This document shows positions 1-8,206 of a DNA stretch of 30,118 nucleotides, one piece after another. Position 1 is the first letter of the stretch. Each line of letters begins with the position of its first letter. A program made the translations under genes and the position numbers. Under the pieces are notes generated by a model that saw only the letters and a program-made list of their open reading frames with translations, ran no database searches and was not told the origin of the DNA. This stretch comes from UKL13-3 sp964392775 (GTDB lineage: Bacteria; Bacteroidota; Bacteroidia; UKL13-3), in the NCBI GenBank assembly GCA_964392775.1, contig CAYMRD010000028.1, forward strand, positions 1 to 30,118, written 5' to 3'.

Positions 1-284
1 TTCTCTCAATCAATCTATAAATATAAAATTTACTGATTGCAAGTCTAAAGGAGCGAAGCCGGGACCGGGGCGTGGAGGGGGGGATGTCAGCTATCGGCTA
101 CGCAGAACGAAATGGCTATCGACTATGGACTTCTCTCACACTCCTAACCCTAAAGGAAATCCACTCGCATACTGTTCATTTTAAACGAACTGAACTATCG
201 ACTATCAGCTATGGACTTTAAGAACGAACAAGTTCGTTTTAGCATTTGTTCCCAATTACTGAACCAACTTAATTACCCAATTAC
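1..284. other. Gene-free left edge with short repeated words
   Basis: I see no coding region here. The stretch holds a GC-rich patch at about 50-85 and two runs of a repeated word related to CTATCGACTATGGACT (about 86-133 and 193-218). A small perfect hairpin lies at 223-238 (AACGAAC, two-base loop, GTTCGTT) followed by TT on the plus strand; it is too weak to call a terminator. The CTATCGACTATGGACT words recur inside the TPM gene near 11341-11370. Confidence 0.6.
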
Positions 285-824
285 TCATTTACTCACCTCC
301 GCATACACATGCGGAAGGTTTCGGCCGAGTTCATTGTAATCCAGGCCATATCCTATTACAAATTTGTTTTCGATATCAAACCCAACAAAATCGGGTTCAA
401 TGGGGTGGCGCAAAGCATCGCGTTTAAAAAGCAGAGTGGCAATTTTAATAGTTGTGGGTGCTTTTGCCTGTAATTGCTCCAACATGTGTTTCATGCTCAG
501 GCCAGTATCAATGATATCTTCCAAAATGAGTACCTGCCGATTGCGGATATGTTCCGGGAAGCCCATCACTGTTTGAACATTTCCGGTGCTTTGAATGCCT
601 TCATAACTCGATACTTTCACAAATACGACTTCACAACCTGCCGGAAGTTTCCGAAGCAAATCAGCCGTAAACATAAACGAACCGTTGAGTACCGAAACGA
701 AAACAGGCAACTCGTTTTTGTAGGCATCCATAATCTCGGCAGCCAACACTTCAATGCGCTCCGATATAATATCAGCGGTGATATAGGGCTCAAAAAAACG
801 GTCATGTATTTTGATTATTGACAT
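285..824 (-). CDS. hpt: Hypoxanthine phosphoribosyltransferase
   Basis: Cytosolic purine-salvage enzyme that transfers phosphoribose from PRPP to hypoxanthine or guanine, giving IMP or GMP. The 179-residue product has the family's normal length. It carries the PRPP-binding motif VLILEDIIDTGLS (about residues 98-110), the flexible-loop motif VSSYEG (71-76) and the N-terminal VLNGSFMF segment (46-53). The ATG at 824 places the protein start as expected. A perfect TATATTTG box on the minus strand at 860-853 gives a short leader. It is divergent from the methyltransferase gene, with only 44 bases between the two starts. The family assignment is secure; the choice between hypoxanthine and guanine preference is not visible. 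Confidence 0.95.
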   Translation of the reverse strand: MSIIKIHDRFFEPYITADIISERIEVLAAEIMDAYKNELPVFVSVLNGSFMFTADLLRKLPAGCEVVFVKVSSYEGIQSTGNVQTVMGFPEHIRNRQVLILEDIIDTGLSMKHMLEQLQAKAPTTIKIATLLFKRDALRHPIEPDFVGFDIENKFVIGYGLDYNELGRNLPHVYAEVSK

Positions 825-852
825 TAGTGTTGTTTACTTGTGCTTTGTTTTT

Positions 853-860
853 CAAATATA
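853..860 (-). promoter_or_regulatory. -7 promoter box for hpt
   Basis: Minus-strand TATATTTG is an exact match to the Bacteroidota -7 consensus TAnnTTTG and lies 29 bases upstream of the hpt ATG. I found no TTTG -33 box at the usual 19-21 base distance, so this is a probable but incomplete promoter. Confidence 0.45.
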
Positions 861-868
861 CTTTTTTC

Positions 869-1768
869 ATGCAAGCACCGTTCGAATGTAATTTATGTTA
901 CTCAGCAAAGGCTCACAAAGTTCCTTTCAGATACGCCTTTAAAGATAGGTTTCTTTGGCTCTACGAGTGTGACTCGTGTGGGTTGCGTTCCATTTGGCCC
1001 CGACCATCGGATGCCGAAATAGTGGAAATGTACTCGGAAGGGTATTTTACCGAAGCCGATGCAGCCACACACCACATGAACGATGAGTATGTGAAGTTGT
1101 TGAATGCTGAAGATTATTCAAAAAGTGTACAAGAAATGCAAAAGCGATTTTCGGGTGGAACTTTTTTGGAGATTGGTTGTGCAACCGGAAATTTTTTGAA
1201 TGCATTAAAAAATGCAGGCTTTACAGTTAAAGGAATTGAATTGTCGGAGTTTGCCGTACAATATGCCAAACAGCAGTTTGGAATAGATATCATCAACAAA
1301 CCGTTTGACGATAAGCTGCTTGGGAAAGAGGTATTCGAAAATGAGTTTGATGTGATTTTGATGGGCGATGTATTGGAGCATTTTACACATCCAGCGGATG
1401 CGATGAAGTTAACACTCAAAATTTTAAAGCCAGGTGGTGTTGTTCAAATTCATTTACCCGGAACGCTGAATCTGCTGTCCAGCAAGTTGGCTTTTTTTGC
1501 TTACCGATTGATGGGTACTCAAAAAACAATGACCATTCCTCCTTTCCACCTCACCGAGTTTAGTCCAAAAACCATCCGTAAAATGTGTGAGCAGGTGGGA
1601 TTCTCCAAAGTGGTAATCAAGCAGGATGTGAAACATCCGAGTACCATTCCGTTGAGAGGTAAATGGTATGAGAATACCATTAAAAAATATATGCAGTATC
1701 CCAACTATTACTTAACCAAATGGTTTGGCGTGGATGGAGATCGTATCTACATTGAAGCATATAAATAA
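869..1768 (+). CDS. Zinc-finger class I SAM-dependent methyltransferase
   Basis: Predicted 299-residue methyltransferase. An N-terminal CxxC...CxxC pair (C7, C10, C34, C37) suggests a zinc ribbon. It is followed by a Rossmann-type SAM motif FLEIGCATGNF (about 99-109), an acidic IELSE at the end of strand 2, and DVLEHF plus LKPGG, typical of Methyltransf_11/23-like proteins. An upstream in-frame ATG at 818 would add 17 hydrophobic residues and overlap hpt. I prefer the ATG at 869 because MQAPFECNLC begins directly with the zinc motif. Similar zinc-plus-methyltransferase proteins often act on sugars, lipids or polyketides, but the substrate here is unknown. Confidence 0.8.
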   Translation: MQAPFECNLCYSAKAHKVPFRYAFKDRFLWLYECDSCGLRSIWPRPSDAEIVEMYSEGYFTEADAATHHMNDEYVKLLNAEDYSKSVQEMQKRFSGGTFLEIGCATGNFLNALKNAGFTVKGIELSEFAVQYAKQQFGIDIINKPFDDKLLGKEVFENEFDVILMGDVLEHFTHPADAMKLTLKILKPGGVVQIHLPGTLNLLSSKLAFFAYRLMGTQKTMTIPPFHLTEFSPKTIRKMCEQVGFSKVVIKQDVKHPSTIPLRGKWYENTIKKYMQYPNYYLTKWFGVDGDRIYIEAYK

Positions 1769-1803
1769 TACAACTTATTATTACACTCAAAAAAACATAC
1801 CTT

Positions 1804-4800
1804 ATGAAAAAACTAAATCTTCTCATTTTGGGATTATTATTTCAGTTATTGGTTTCTGCACAGGCAATAACGAATGTTACATTTCAACCTGATTCAGCTG
1901 AGGGAAAGGATACATATATTCAAAGTGGAACTTCTGCAAATACAAATTATGGAACCTATGCCAATTATGCTGCCATATCTTGGACAATCTCCTCTGTTCC
2001 TTTTACAAGTCGAAGTTTAGTAGAGTTTAAGTTGAGTTCTATACCCTCAAATGCAGTGATTACAAGTGCGAAGCTGTCACTTTATTGTAATACGACTTCG
2101 GATCAAACACAACTACACTCTGGATCAAATGCAAGTTATTTGGAAAAAGTTACTTCTAGCTGGGGAGAGTCAACAGCCACTTGGAATAATCAACCAACGA
2201 CCTCAACTACCAATCGGATAACTCTTGCTCAGAGTACGAGCACAACCCAAGATTACCTCAATATTGATGTTGCAACTTTGGTTCAGGATATGGTTACGAA
2301 TCCAAGTACAAACTATGGGTTTATGCTTAAGCTTGCTACCGAATCAACATATAGAAGTATTCAGTTTGGCTCCAGTGACCATCCAAATAGTAGTAAGCGA
2401 CCTAAATTGGAAATCTCTTATTATGTACCTCATCAAATAAAACTTCAAAAATTTAATGGAGGAGAAAGGTTGGTGAGAAATACTGTAAACAGAATTCAAT
2501 GGAATTCCTTCAACGCAACATCTAATGTAAGTATTTATTACACCTTAGATAATGGGATGAATTGGACCTCGATTACCACTATGGCTGTTGATACAGGATC
2601 ATTTGATTGGATGTTGCCCAATTTGACCTCAACTCAATGTAAAATTCGAATTGCAAGTTATGAAGATCCATCAATTGCAGATACGAGTGATGCAGTTTTT
2701 AGCATAGCTACAGAACCGATTGCTATATTGTCTTTTCAACCTGATTCAGCTGAGGGAAAGGATACATATATTCAAAGTGGAACTTCTGCAAATACAAATT
2801 ATGGAACCTATGCCAATTATGCTGCCATATCTTGGACAATCTCCTCTGTTCCTTTTACAAGTCGAAGTTTAGTAGAGTTTAAGTTGAGTTCTATACCCTC
2901 AAATGCAGTGATTACAAGTGCGAAGCTGTCACTTTATTGTAATACGACTTCGGATCAAACACAACTACACTCTGGATCAAATGCAAGTTATTTGGAAAAA
3001 GTTACTTCTAGCTGGGGAGAGTCAACAGCCACTTGGAATAATCAACCAACGACCTCAACTACCAATCGGATAACTCTTGCTCAGAGTACGAGCACAACCC
3101 AAGATTACCTCAATATTGATGTTGCAACTTTGGTTCAGGATATGGTTACGAATCCAAGTACAAACTATGGGTTTATGCTTAAGCTTGCTACCGAATCAAC
3201 ATATAGAAGTATTCAGTTTGGCTCCAGTGACCATCCAAATAGTAGTAAGCGACCTAAATTAGAAGTTTCTTATTACATACCAATGTTAATCACTCTTCAA
3301 AATTTGAATAGTGGAGAACAATTATTAAAGAACACAACCAAAAGAATTTCATGGACTTCGTTTCAAGCGTCATCCAACGTTAGTATCCAATACAGTATAA
3401 ACAATGGCTCTACCTGGAATACGATTTCGGAAATGGCAGCTGATACAGGTTCTTATGATTGGTTTGTGCCGGATTCAGTATCTAACCAATGTCTGATTCG
3501 TGTTGCCAGTTATGAAATGCCTGATATTGCTGATACAAGCAATATGGTGTTTGCGATTGTAGCGCCTCCTGCATATACAATTACTTCTCCAAATGGAGGC
3601 GAAATTTGGCTTAACGATACTATTCAACAAATTACATGGACAGGTGCAAATAAAAATGGAGCCAAGATTGAATATACAACCAATGATACAAACTGGTATC
3701 CGGTAACAAGCAATGTTAGTGCGTTGTCGTCTTCTTTTAATTGGTTGCCATCTAATATAAATTCGAGTAAGGTAAAATTGAGAATTGTTGACTCTCTTTT
3801 TCCTCAATATGGAGATACGAGCGATGCTGTTTTTACTTTACGATCCACTCCTGAATTTACCTTTACCAATCCATCTGCAAGTGATTTCTGGTTTAATGGG
3901 AAGAACAAAAATATTACTTGGACGAATACGGGAACACGACTCGGTCGATTGGAGTATTCGATTAATAATGGTCCTTGGGTTTTAGTTGCCGACAGTATTA
4001 TGCCAACCACAGCCAATATCAATTTCATTCCCAATGCTCCGCATAAGTCAGAGCTTAAATTCAGGCTATATGATTTAGATGTTCCATCAATCATTTGCAC
4101 AAGTTCTGCAATCAATATTTACAGCAAGCCAATTATTCAGGTTGTAACTCCGAATGGAGGGGAGCGAATTGTAAAAGGTACTACCCTCCAGATTACCTGG
4201 AATACACTTTTTTCTGATAGTATTGATATATACTATAGTACGAATGACAGTACATGGCTTCCCATTGCGCTTAATGTAAATTCAAACAATGGAACGATTA
4301 ACTGGAATGTTCCCGATATCTCATCGGAAGCAGTTCGTATTAAAATTTCTGATACTCGTTTTGCAACCTGTTTCGATACAACAGATGCTTCATTTGCTGT
4401 TCTTTCAATGCCGGTAATTACACTGGTGAGTCCGAATGGAGGAGAGCTTTGGTTGAATAATGGTACTTATCCGGTTACATGGACTTCTTCAAATATTAAC
4501 AACCTTTCCATTGCCTACTCAACCAATGATACCAATTGGAATCTTATTGCATCTGGTATTAACGCTGCGTCTGGTTCCTACAATTGGGTACTGCCTCCAA
4601 TCAACAGTTCGACAGTAAAACTGAAACTTACAGATGACTATTTTACGAATGTGATGGATACAAGTAATGCAACATTTAGTATTCTATCTCCACCAACAAT
4701 TGATTTGCTGACTCCGAATGGCGGTGAGCAATGGTATGTAGACAGTACGTATAATGTTGTATGGTCGAGTGTGAATGTTGCCGGAGTGAATTTGTATTAT

Positions 4801-5262
4801 GCCGATAATGATTCAGCTTGGATTCCGATTGCTACGAATGTTTCTTCTACGAATGTATCTAATATTTATAGCTGGCAGATTCCAACTGCATTGGTTTCAG
4901 ATAAACTGAAAGTGAAAGTTGAGAGTGTGGACAATACCTCTCTTTCTGATGTTTCAGGAAATTATTTCCAAACACAAGTTGTTATTCATTCGGCATTAAA
5001 GGAAAGTGTACTAACGGCAGATCAGATTGCTATTTACCCGAACCCTTCAAATGGAGTATTTGCAGTATCAATGCCTTCACTTAAAGAATCGTATTCATTG
5101 CGGATTGTTGATGTAAGTGGTAAGTTATTGTTTGAACGTTTAGATGTTGCCGAAACTTCACATGTGGTTGATTTAGGGCAAATGCATCAGGGTGTATATT
5201 TTGCAGAGTTTACCACTGCATCAGGTTCGAAAGTTGTTAAGCGTATTTTGATTGTAGATTAA
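1804..5262 (+). CDS. Large secreted protein: two DNRLRE domains, Ig-like repeats, T9SS sorting domain
   Basis: 1152 residues, exported and probably surface-attached. A signal peptide (MKKLNLLILGLLFQLLVSAQA) is followed by a DNRLRE/CBM96-like domain (about 27-204), a KNH-like beta domain, a second DNRLRE domain (about 311-488), and six more KNH-like domains starting near residues 489, 590, 682, 775, 869 and 963. Most of these carry PNGGE..W near the start and end in D(T/S)S.A.F. The last 78 residues form a type A T9SS sorting domain (IYPNPSNG, then SGKLL, GVYF and a terminal VKRILIVD). The two DNRLRE domains are identical in protein and DNA. DNRLRE domains are associated with carbohydrate binding or adhesion; no catalytic domain is visible. 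It starts 35 bases after the methyltransferase stop and ends at a strong terminator. Confidence 0.88.
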   Translation: MKKLNLLILGLLFQLLVSAQAITNVTFQPDSAEGKDTYIQSGTSANTNYGTYANYAAISWTISSVPFTSRSLVEFKLSSIPSNAVITSAKLSLYCNTTSDQTQLHSGSNASYLEKVTSSWGESTATWNNQPTTSTTNRITLAQSTSTTQDYLNIDVATLVQDMVTNPSTNYGFMLKLATESTYRSIQFGSSDHPNSSKRPKLEISYYVPHQIKLQKFNGGERLVRNTVNRIQWNSFNATSNVSIYYTLDNGMNWTSITTMAVDTGSFDWMLPNLTSTQCKIRIASYEDPSIADTSDAVFSIATEPIAILSFQPDSAEGKDTYIQSGTSANTNYGTYANYAAISWTISSVPFTSRSLVEFKLSSIPSNAVITSAKLSLYCNTTSDQTQLHSGSNASYLEKVTSSWGESTATWNNQPTTSTTNRITLAQSTSTTQDYLNIDVATLVQDMVTNPSTNYGFMLKLATESTYRSIQFGSSDHPNSSKRPKLEVSYYIPMLITLQNLNSGEQLLKNTTKRISWTSFQASSNVSIQYSINNGSTWNTISEMAADTGSYDWFVPDSVSNQCLIRVASYEMPDIADTSNMVFAIVAPPAYTITSPNGGEIWLNDTIQQITWTGANKNGAKIEYTTNDTNWYPVTSNVSALSSSFNWLPSNINSSKVKLRIVDSLFPQYGDTSDAVFTLRSTPEFTFTNPSASDFWFNGKNKNITWTNTGTRLGRLEYSINNGPWVLVADSIMPTTANINFIPNAPHKSELKFRLYDLDVPSIICTSSAINIYSKPIIQVVTPNGGERIVKGTTLQITWNTLFSDSIDIYYSTNDSTWLPIALNVNSNNGTINWNVPDISSEAVRIKISDTRFATCFDTTDASFAVLSMPVITLVSPNGGELWLNNGTYPVTWTSSNINNLSIAYSTNDTNWNLIASGINAASGSYNWVLPPINSSTVKLKLTDDYFTNVMDTSNATFSILSPPTIDLLTPNGGEQWYVDSTYNVVWSSVNVAGVNLYYADNDSAWIPIATNVSSTNVSNIYSWQIPTALVSDKLKVKVESVDNTSLSDVSGNYFQTQVVIHSALKESVLTADQIAIYPNPSNGVFAVSMPSLKESYSLRIVDVSGKLLFERLDVAETSHVVDLGQMHQGVYFAEFTTASGSKVVKRILIVD
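1882..2408 (+). repeat. 527-bp perfect direct repeat, copy 1
   Basis: Compared row by row with 2734-3260 at an offset of 852 bases (284 codons), I found no difference. Flanking sequence diverges at once (A versus T before, G versus A after). It encodes essentially the whole first DNRLRE domain. Confidence 0.95.
2734..3260 (+). repeat. 527-bp perfect direct repeat, copy 2
   Basis: Second identical copy, encoding the second DNRLRE domain. The KNH-like domains that follow each copy are only moderately similar in protein. The DNRLRE segment was therefore duplicated or gene-converted more recently than the adjoining domains. Confidence 0.95.
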
Positions 5263-5279
5263 TTATAACCGAATATCAA

Positions 5280-5315
5280 AACCGGCATTGTCTCTCAGAT
5301 GATGTCGGTTTTTTT
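5280..5315 (+). terminator. Intrinsic terminator after the T9SS gene
   Basis: Nine-base stem AACCGGCAT / ATGTCGGTT (one G-U pair) with a 13-base loop, then a run of T from 5311 broken only by A at 5316. It sits 18 bases after the T9SS stop and abuts the stop of the convergent GT4 gene. Confidence 0.8.
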
Positions 5316-6630
5316 ATTGCGCTGTAATTCTGTTCAGCACGCCCGCCATTTGTTTGGTGAGATTATTAAAACTGAATTGTTCAATACCCACAGGTTGGGT
5401 GCTGGGTGTATTCGCCAACCAGTTCGTATACCATTGTTTTATGGTTTGTTTGATAGCTGTTGTATCTTCATACAAACAAGTTGCTCCCGTTTGCGTTTGT
5501 GCAACAATACCGGCCACATCACAATCTGTTGGTCCCAATACCAATACAGGCTGGCGCGAACCGATGCATTCAAAAACCTTAGCGGGAATACGTCCTTTGT
5601 TATTGTACTTAATCTCCGGTTCGGGTGTATTGATCAAAACCAGTTGCACATTGCTGTTGGCTAAATAGCCAAACAATTCGCTCTTGTTAATTTGGCGATC
5701 GTAGGTAAGTTGGGGTTTGAGTCCTGCGGTTTCAATTGAAGCAAATACCGTTGGGTCCACAGCTCCTGCCAGATGAATACGCAAGTGATTGTCGAAACCC
5801 GGAATTTCTGTTTTAAGCTCCGATAAGGCCCTCCACAGTTGTTTCGGATTGCGGTCTATACCCAACATTCCGAAATGACTAATGGTAAAATGATTTCCTT
5901 TTGTGTATGATTTGCCTGCAAAGTCGGCTTCATCAAATCCAAAAGGAATATAATCCACACTACGGCCACTTAATTTTTCCAAATCGGTACACCAGCTTTT
6001 GCTCACCATCACCAGTGCATTAGCCTCGGTGATCACTTCGCGCTCCAACTTAATATGTTTGTTGCGGGCAACGGAAGTCATGTTAAACTTCTGAAAATAA
6101 TCAATCTCGGTCCAGGGGTCTTGCCAATCACTTACCCATGGAATACCAAACTCTTTGTGTAATTGTTTGGCGATGATATGCATGGAGTGCGGAGGACCAT
6201 AAGATATAATGGCATCCACAGGATTTTCCTTAAGGTAAGTACGCAGATACTTGATGGATGGTTTAATCCAAAATGCACGTGCATCGGGAATGAAAAAATT
6301 AGCCCGCACCCATAACCCCAGTTTATGCATCAATGAAGTTTTCTGCTCATTCACCAAAAACACATCCTTTACCTGTTCGTTTGTTTTTTTTCCTTTCGAC
6401 AGGTTAAACAATCCATACGGTTCGAAGATGGGTGTTTTGAGAATCTCTATACCTTCGGGCAAATCCTTTTCGGTGCTGGGATCAATAATGGGATAACTTG
6501 CATTTTCGGGAGCATAGATAACAGGCTCCCAACCATGTTCGCGAAAGTATTTTACAAATTTAAGATTGCGCACCACACCAATGCCTCCGCAAGGCGGCCA
6601 GTAATAGGCTATGTAGAGTACTTTTTTCAA
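5314..6630 (-). CDS. GT4-type glycosyltransferase
   Basis: 438-residue cytoplasmic or membrane-associated glycosyltransferase with a GT-B fold. The start MKKVLYIAYYWPPCGGIG carries the glycine loop typical of the family. The C-terminal half has HFGMLG, HLAGA and a nucleotide-sugar region around RIPAKVFECIGSRQPVLVLG, where an E after the alpha-helix motif is expected. Likely role: cell-surface polysaccharide or glycolipid synthesis; donor and acceptor are unknown. The start codon is TTG (6630-6628), chosen because the canonical N-terminus begins there and no ATG is available. It is convergent with the T9SS gene and shares its terminator region. Confidence 0.82.
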   Translation of the reverse strand: MKKVLYIAYYWPPCGGIGVVRNLKFVKYFREHGWEPVIYAPENASYPIIDPSTEKDLPEGIEILKTPIFEPYGLFNLSKGKKTNEQVKDVFLVNEQKTSLMHKLGLWVRANFFIPDARAFWIKPSIKYLRTYLKENPVDAIISYGPPHSMHIIAKQLHKEFGIPWVSDWQDPWTEIDYFQKFNMTSVARNKHIKLEREVITEANALVMVSKSWCTDLEKLSGRSVDYIPFGFDEADFAGKSYTKGNHFTISHFGMLGIDRNPKQLWRALSELKTEIPGFDNHLRIHLAGAVDPTVFASIETAGLKPQLTYDRQINKSELFGYLANSNVQLVLINTPEPEIKYNNKGRIPAKVFECIGSRQPVLVLGPTDCDVAGIVAQTQTGATCLYEDTTAIKQTIKQWYTNWLANTPSTQPVGIEQFSFNNLTKQMAGVLNRITAQ

Positions 6631-6641
6631 ACGTTAGCGAA

Positions 6642-6783
6642 TGTAGAGGAGAATAGGGAGATGTGCAAATGTGCAGATATGAAGATGAAAGAGACGAGAA
6701 GCGAGAGATGAGAACATTGGGGTGCCGTCAACAATTTAACCCGCAACCAGTAGGCAAAAAAGAAAGTAGGCAGTTGGCAAGGG
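6642..6783. repeat. Low-complexity gene-edge repeat words
   Basis: Between the GT4 start and the palindromic element lie drifting words: AGATGTGCAAATGTGCAGAT (6659-6678), GAGACGAGAAGCGAGAGATG (about 6691-6710), then CAGTAGGCA and AGTAGGCAGTTGGCAA (about 6748-6780). The 15-mer AGAGATGAGAACATT (6704-6718) recurs in reverse complement at 14596-14610, across the mnmD stop codon. No coding potential is seen. With 6800-6936 this accounts for most of the 392-base gene-free gap. Confidence 0.6.
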
Positions 6784-6799
6784 GATGAAGAATGAATAG

Positions 6800-6936
6800 T
6801 AGTCACTTCGAATGAACATTGGGCGGCATTGTGCGTGAGCGTTTGTATCGAGAAGTGATTCCACAATCTTCTCTAACTTATCTGTTCTCGATACGTCCCC
6901 ACCAGCAAAGCCTTCACCAGCTACTCGAACTGACTA
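6800..6936 (+). repeat. Dispersed palindromic element, copy A
   Basis: Outer arms TAGTCACTTCGA (6800-6811) and TCGAACTGACTA (6925-6936) pair at 11 of 12 positions. Inner arms GTATCGAGAA (6845-6854) and TTCTCGATAC (6885-6894) pair perfectly around a 30-base loop. A related element in opposite orientation lies at 12144-12322, sharing the arms and a block like TGAACxTTGGGxGG. A separate hairpin GAGCATC/GATGCTC follows at 6937-6959. No ORF lies within the element. Confidence 0.75.
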
Positions 6937-7022
6937 GAGCATCCAATAACGAGATGCTCCCAATCAACTCTATGAACAAATCAACACAATTAACATTCCC
7001 CACATTCCCTATCTTTACCTCA

Positions 7023-8078
7023 ATGAATCTATTTTCTAAATTTCTCAGCGTGCTTTGCGCCTCCGCGTTTATCTTATCGGCTCATGCCCAATACAAAATT
7101 GAGGTGCTTGATACCAATACCTTCACATTGGGCGAAGGCGTAATCTTAAGCAAAACCAGTTTCCGTGGATTGAGTGTGGTGGACGATCAAACTATTTGGG
7201 TAAGCGGCAGCCGCGGCACTATTGCACGAAGCGTGGATGGAGGCAAAACATTTGTATACACCCAACTCAAAGGATATGAGAAAAGTGATTTCCGTGATAT
7301 CGAAGCGTTTGATGCAAAGCGCGCCATTATCATGAGCAGCGGAACACCGGCTTTGATTTTAAAAACAGTGGATGGCGGACAATCGTGGAAAGAAGTATTC
7401 AGGAAAAACGACTCAGCTTATTTTTTGGATGCCATGGATTTTTGGGATGATAAACGAGGCATGTTGGTGGGTGATCCTATCAATGGACATTTTGTTTTGC
7501 TGCAAACCAATGATGGTGGCGAAACCTGGAAGGAATTGGATACAACATTAACACCCCGAGCGGTGGAGGGTGAAGCTGTGTTTGCGGCCAGCGGAACGAG
7601 TTTGAGGTGTTGGGGAAAAGATGAATATGCTTTTGTTTCTGGAGGAGTGGAATCCAATATTTACAAACTGAAAATGAATAAATCTCAGTATAATAAAATC
7701 TTAGGATTAGGAATGACAAAAGGAGAAAAATCTCAAGGAGCTTTTTCGGTATCTTATCCATGTGAAGGACTATGGGTAACCGGAGGAGATTATATTGTCG
7801 ATACGTCTAGCATAAATAATTGTTTTAGTGTATGGGGAAATTTATATGGAATGACTCGCTTAAAGCATGATCCATTTCCCAAAGGGTATAAGTCATGTGT
7901 CGAAATATTTGGAAAGAAAATGATAGTAGTGTGCGGTACAACTGGAGTCGAAGTTAGAATTGAACCTGTTTGGAGTAAAATCTCCTCCGAACCCTTCCAC
8001 GTTGTGCGCAAAGCCAAACAAGGCAAGGCTGTTTTTTTAGCAGGGCCTACAGGTAAAATCGGACGGCTGGAGCAGTAG
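7023..8078 (+). CDS. Secreted YCF48/BNR-like beta-propeller protein
   Basis: 351-residue exported protein. MNLFSKFLSVLCASAFILSAHAQ is a clear signal peptide, which decides the ATG at 7023 over longer upstream readings that run back through the palindromic element. Repeated blades contain Asp-box-like motifs: RSVDGGKTF, KTVDGGQSWKE and QTNDGGETWKE, as in YCF48/photosystem-stability-factor-like and sialidase-type propellers. Function is unknown; relatives are usually annotated as oxidoreductase or YCF48-related. Residues about 200-320 (7621-7980) are clearly AT-richer than the rest (about 34% versus about 46% GC by hand count). The TAG stop (8076-8078) is part of the GTAG foot of a REP hairpin. 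Confidence 0.8.
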   Translation: MNLFSKFLSVLCASAFILSAHAQYKIEVLDTNTFTLGEGVILSKTSFRGLSVVDDQTIWVSGSRGTIARSVDGGKTFVYTQLKGYEKSDFRDIEAFDAKRAIIMSSGTPALILKTVDGGQSWKEVFRKNDSAYFLDAMDFWDDKRGMLVGDPINGHFVLLQTNDGGETWKELDTTLTPRAVEGEAVFAASGTSLRCWGKDEYAFVSGGVESNIYKLKMNKSQYNKILGLGMTKGEKSQGAFSVSYPCEGLWVTGGDYIVDTSSINNCFSVWGNLYGMTRLKHDPFPKGYKSCVEIFGKKMIVVCGTTGVEVRIEPVWSKISSEPFHVVRKAKQGKAVFLAGPTGKIGRLEQ

Positions 8079-8102
8079 TCGAGACGCGATTTATCGCGTC
8101 TC
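8075..8102 (+). repeat. REP hairpin 1 with GTAG foot
   Basis: GTAG (8075-8078), TC, then ten-base perfect arms GAGACGCGAT / ATCGCGTCTC separated by TT (8081-8102). The TAG of the foot is the stop codon of the YCF48-like gene. The hairpin could also act as a 3'-end stabiliser for that mRNA. Confidence 0.8.
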
Positions 8103-8123
8103 TTGTAGTTTCAGAATAAAATA

Positions 8124-8149
8124 ATTTAACGCGATTTATCGCGTTAAAT
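8124..8149. repeat. REP hairpin 2
   Basis: Twelve-base perfect arms ATTTAACGCGAT / ATCGCGTTAAAT around TT. It has the same CGCGAT core as hairpin 1 but different outer bases and no GTAG foot. A half-site AATGCGATAAATT follows at about 8152-8164. Confidence 0.75.
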
Positions 8150-8180
8150 GAAATGCGATAAATTCTGTATTTACTATATT

Positions 8181-8204
8181 TGAGACGCGATAAATCGCGC
8201 CTCA
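8181..8204. repeat. REP hairpin 3 at the transposase start
   Basis: Arms TGAGACGCGAT / ATCGCGCCTCA around AA, with one A-C mismatch. It lies immediately upstream of the likely GTG start (8207) of the RAYT, so it could affect translation of the transposase. That regulatory role is inference. Confidence 0.7.
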
Positions 8205-8206
8205 AC

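Noticed and set aside
223..240. Terminator for hpt or an upstream gene
   Set aside because: Seven-base stem with a two-base loop and only four T on the plus strand, none on the hpt strand.
818..868. Hydrophobic N-terminal extension of the methyltransferase
   Set aside because: It would overlap hpt and place a membrane-like segment before a zinc motif; ATG at 869 is simpler.
1882..3260. Assembly artefact as explanation of the 527-bp repeat
   Set aside because: Copies have different flanks and different following domains, and the total frame is intact; still, read evidence would settle it.
6819..7022. Coding extension upstream of the YCF48-like gene
   Set aside because: It runs through the palindromic element and lacks domain similarity, and a proper signal peptide starts at 7023.
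8180..8206. Longer RAYT reading from a TTG start
   Set aside because: Those codons are the REP hairpin; the family N-terminus aligns from about 8207, and GTG there is adequate.
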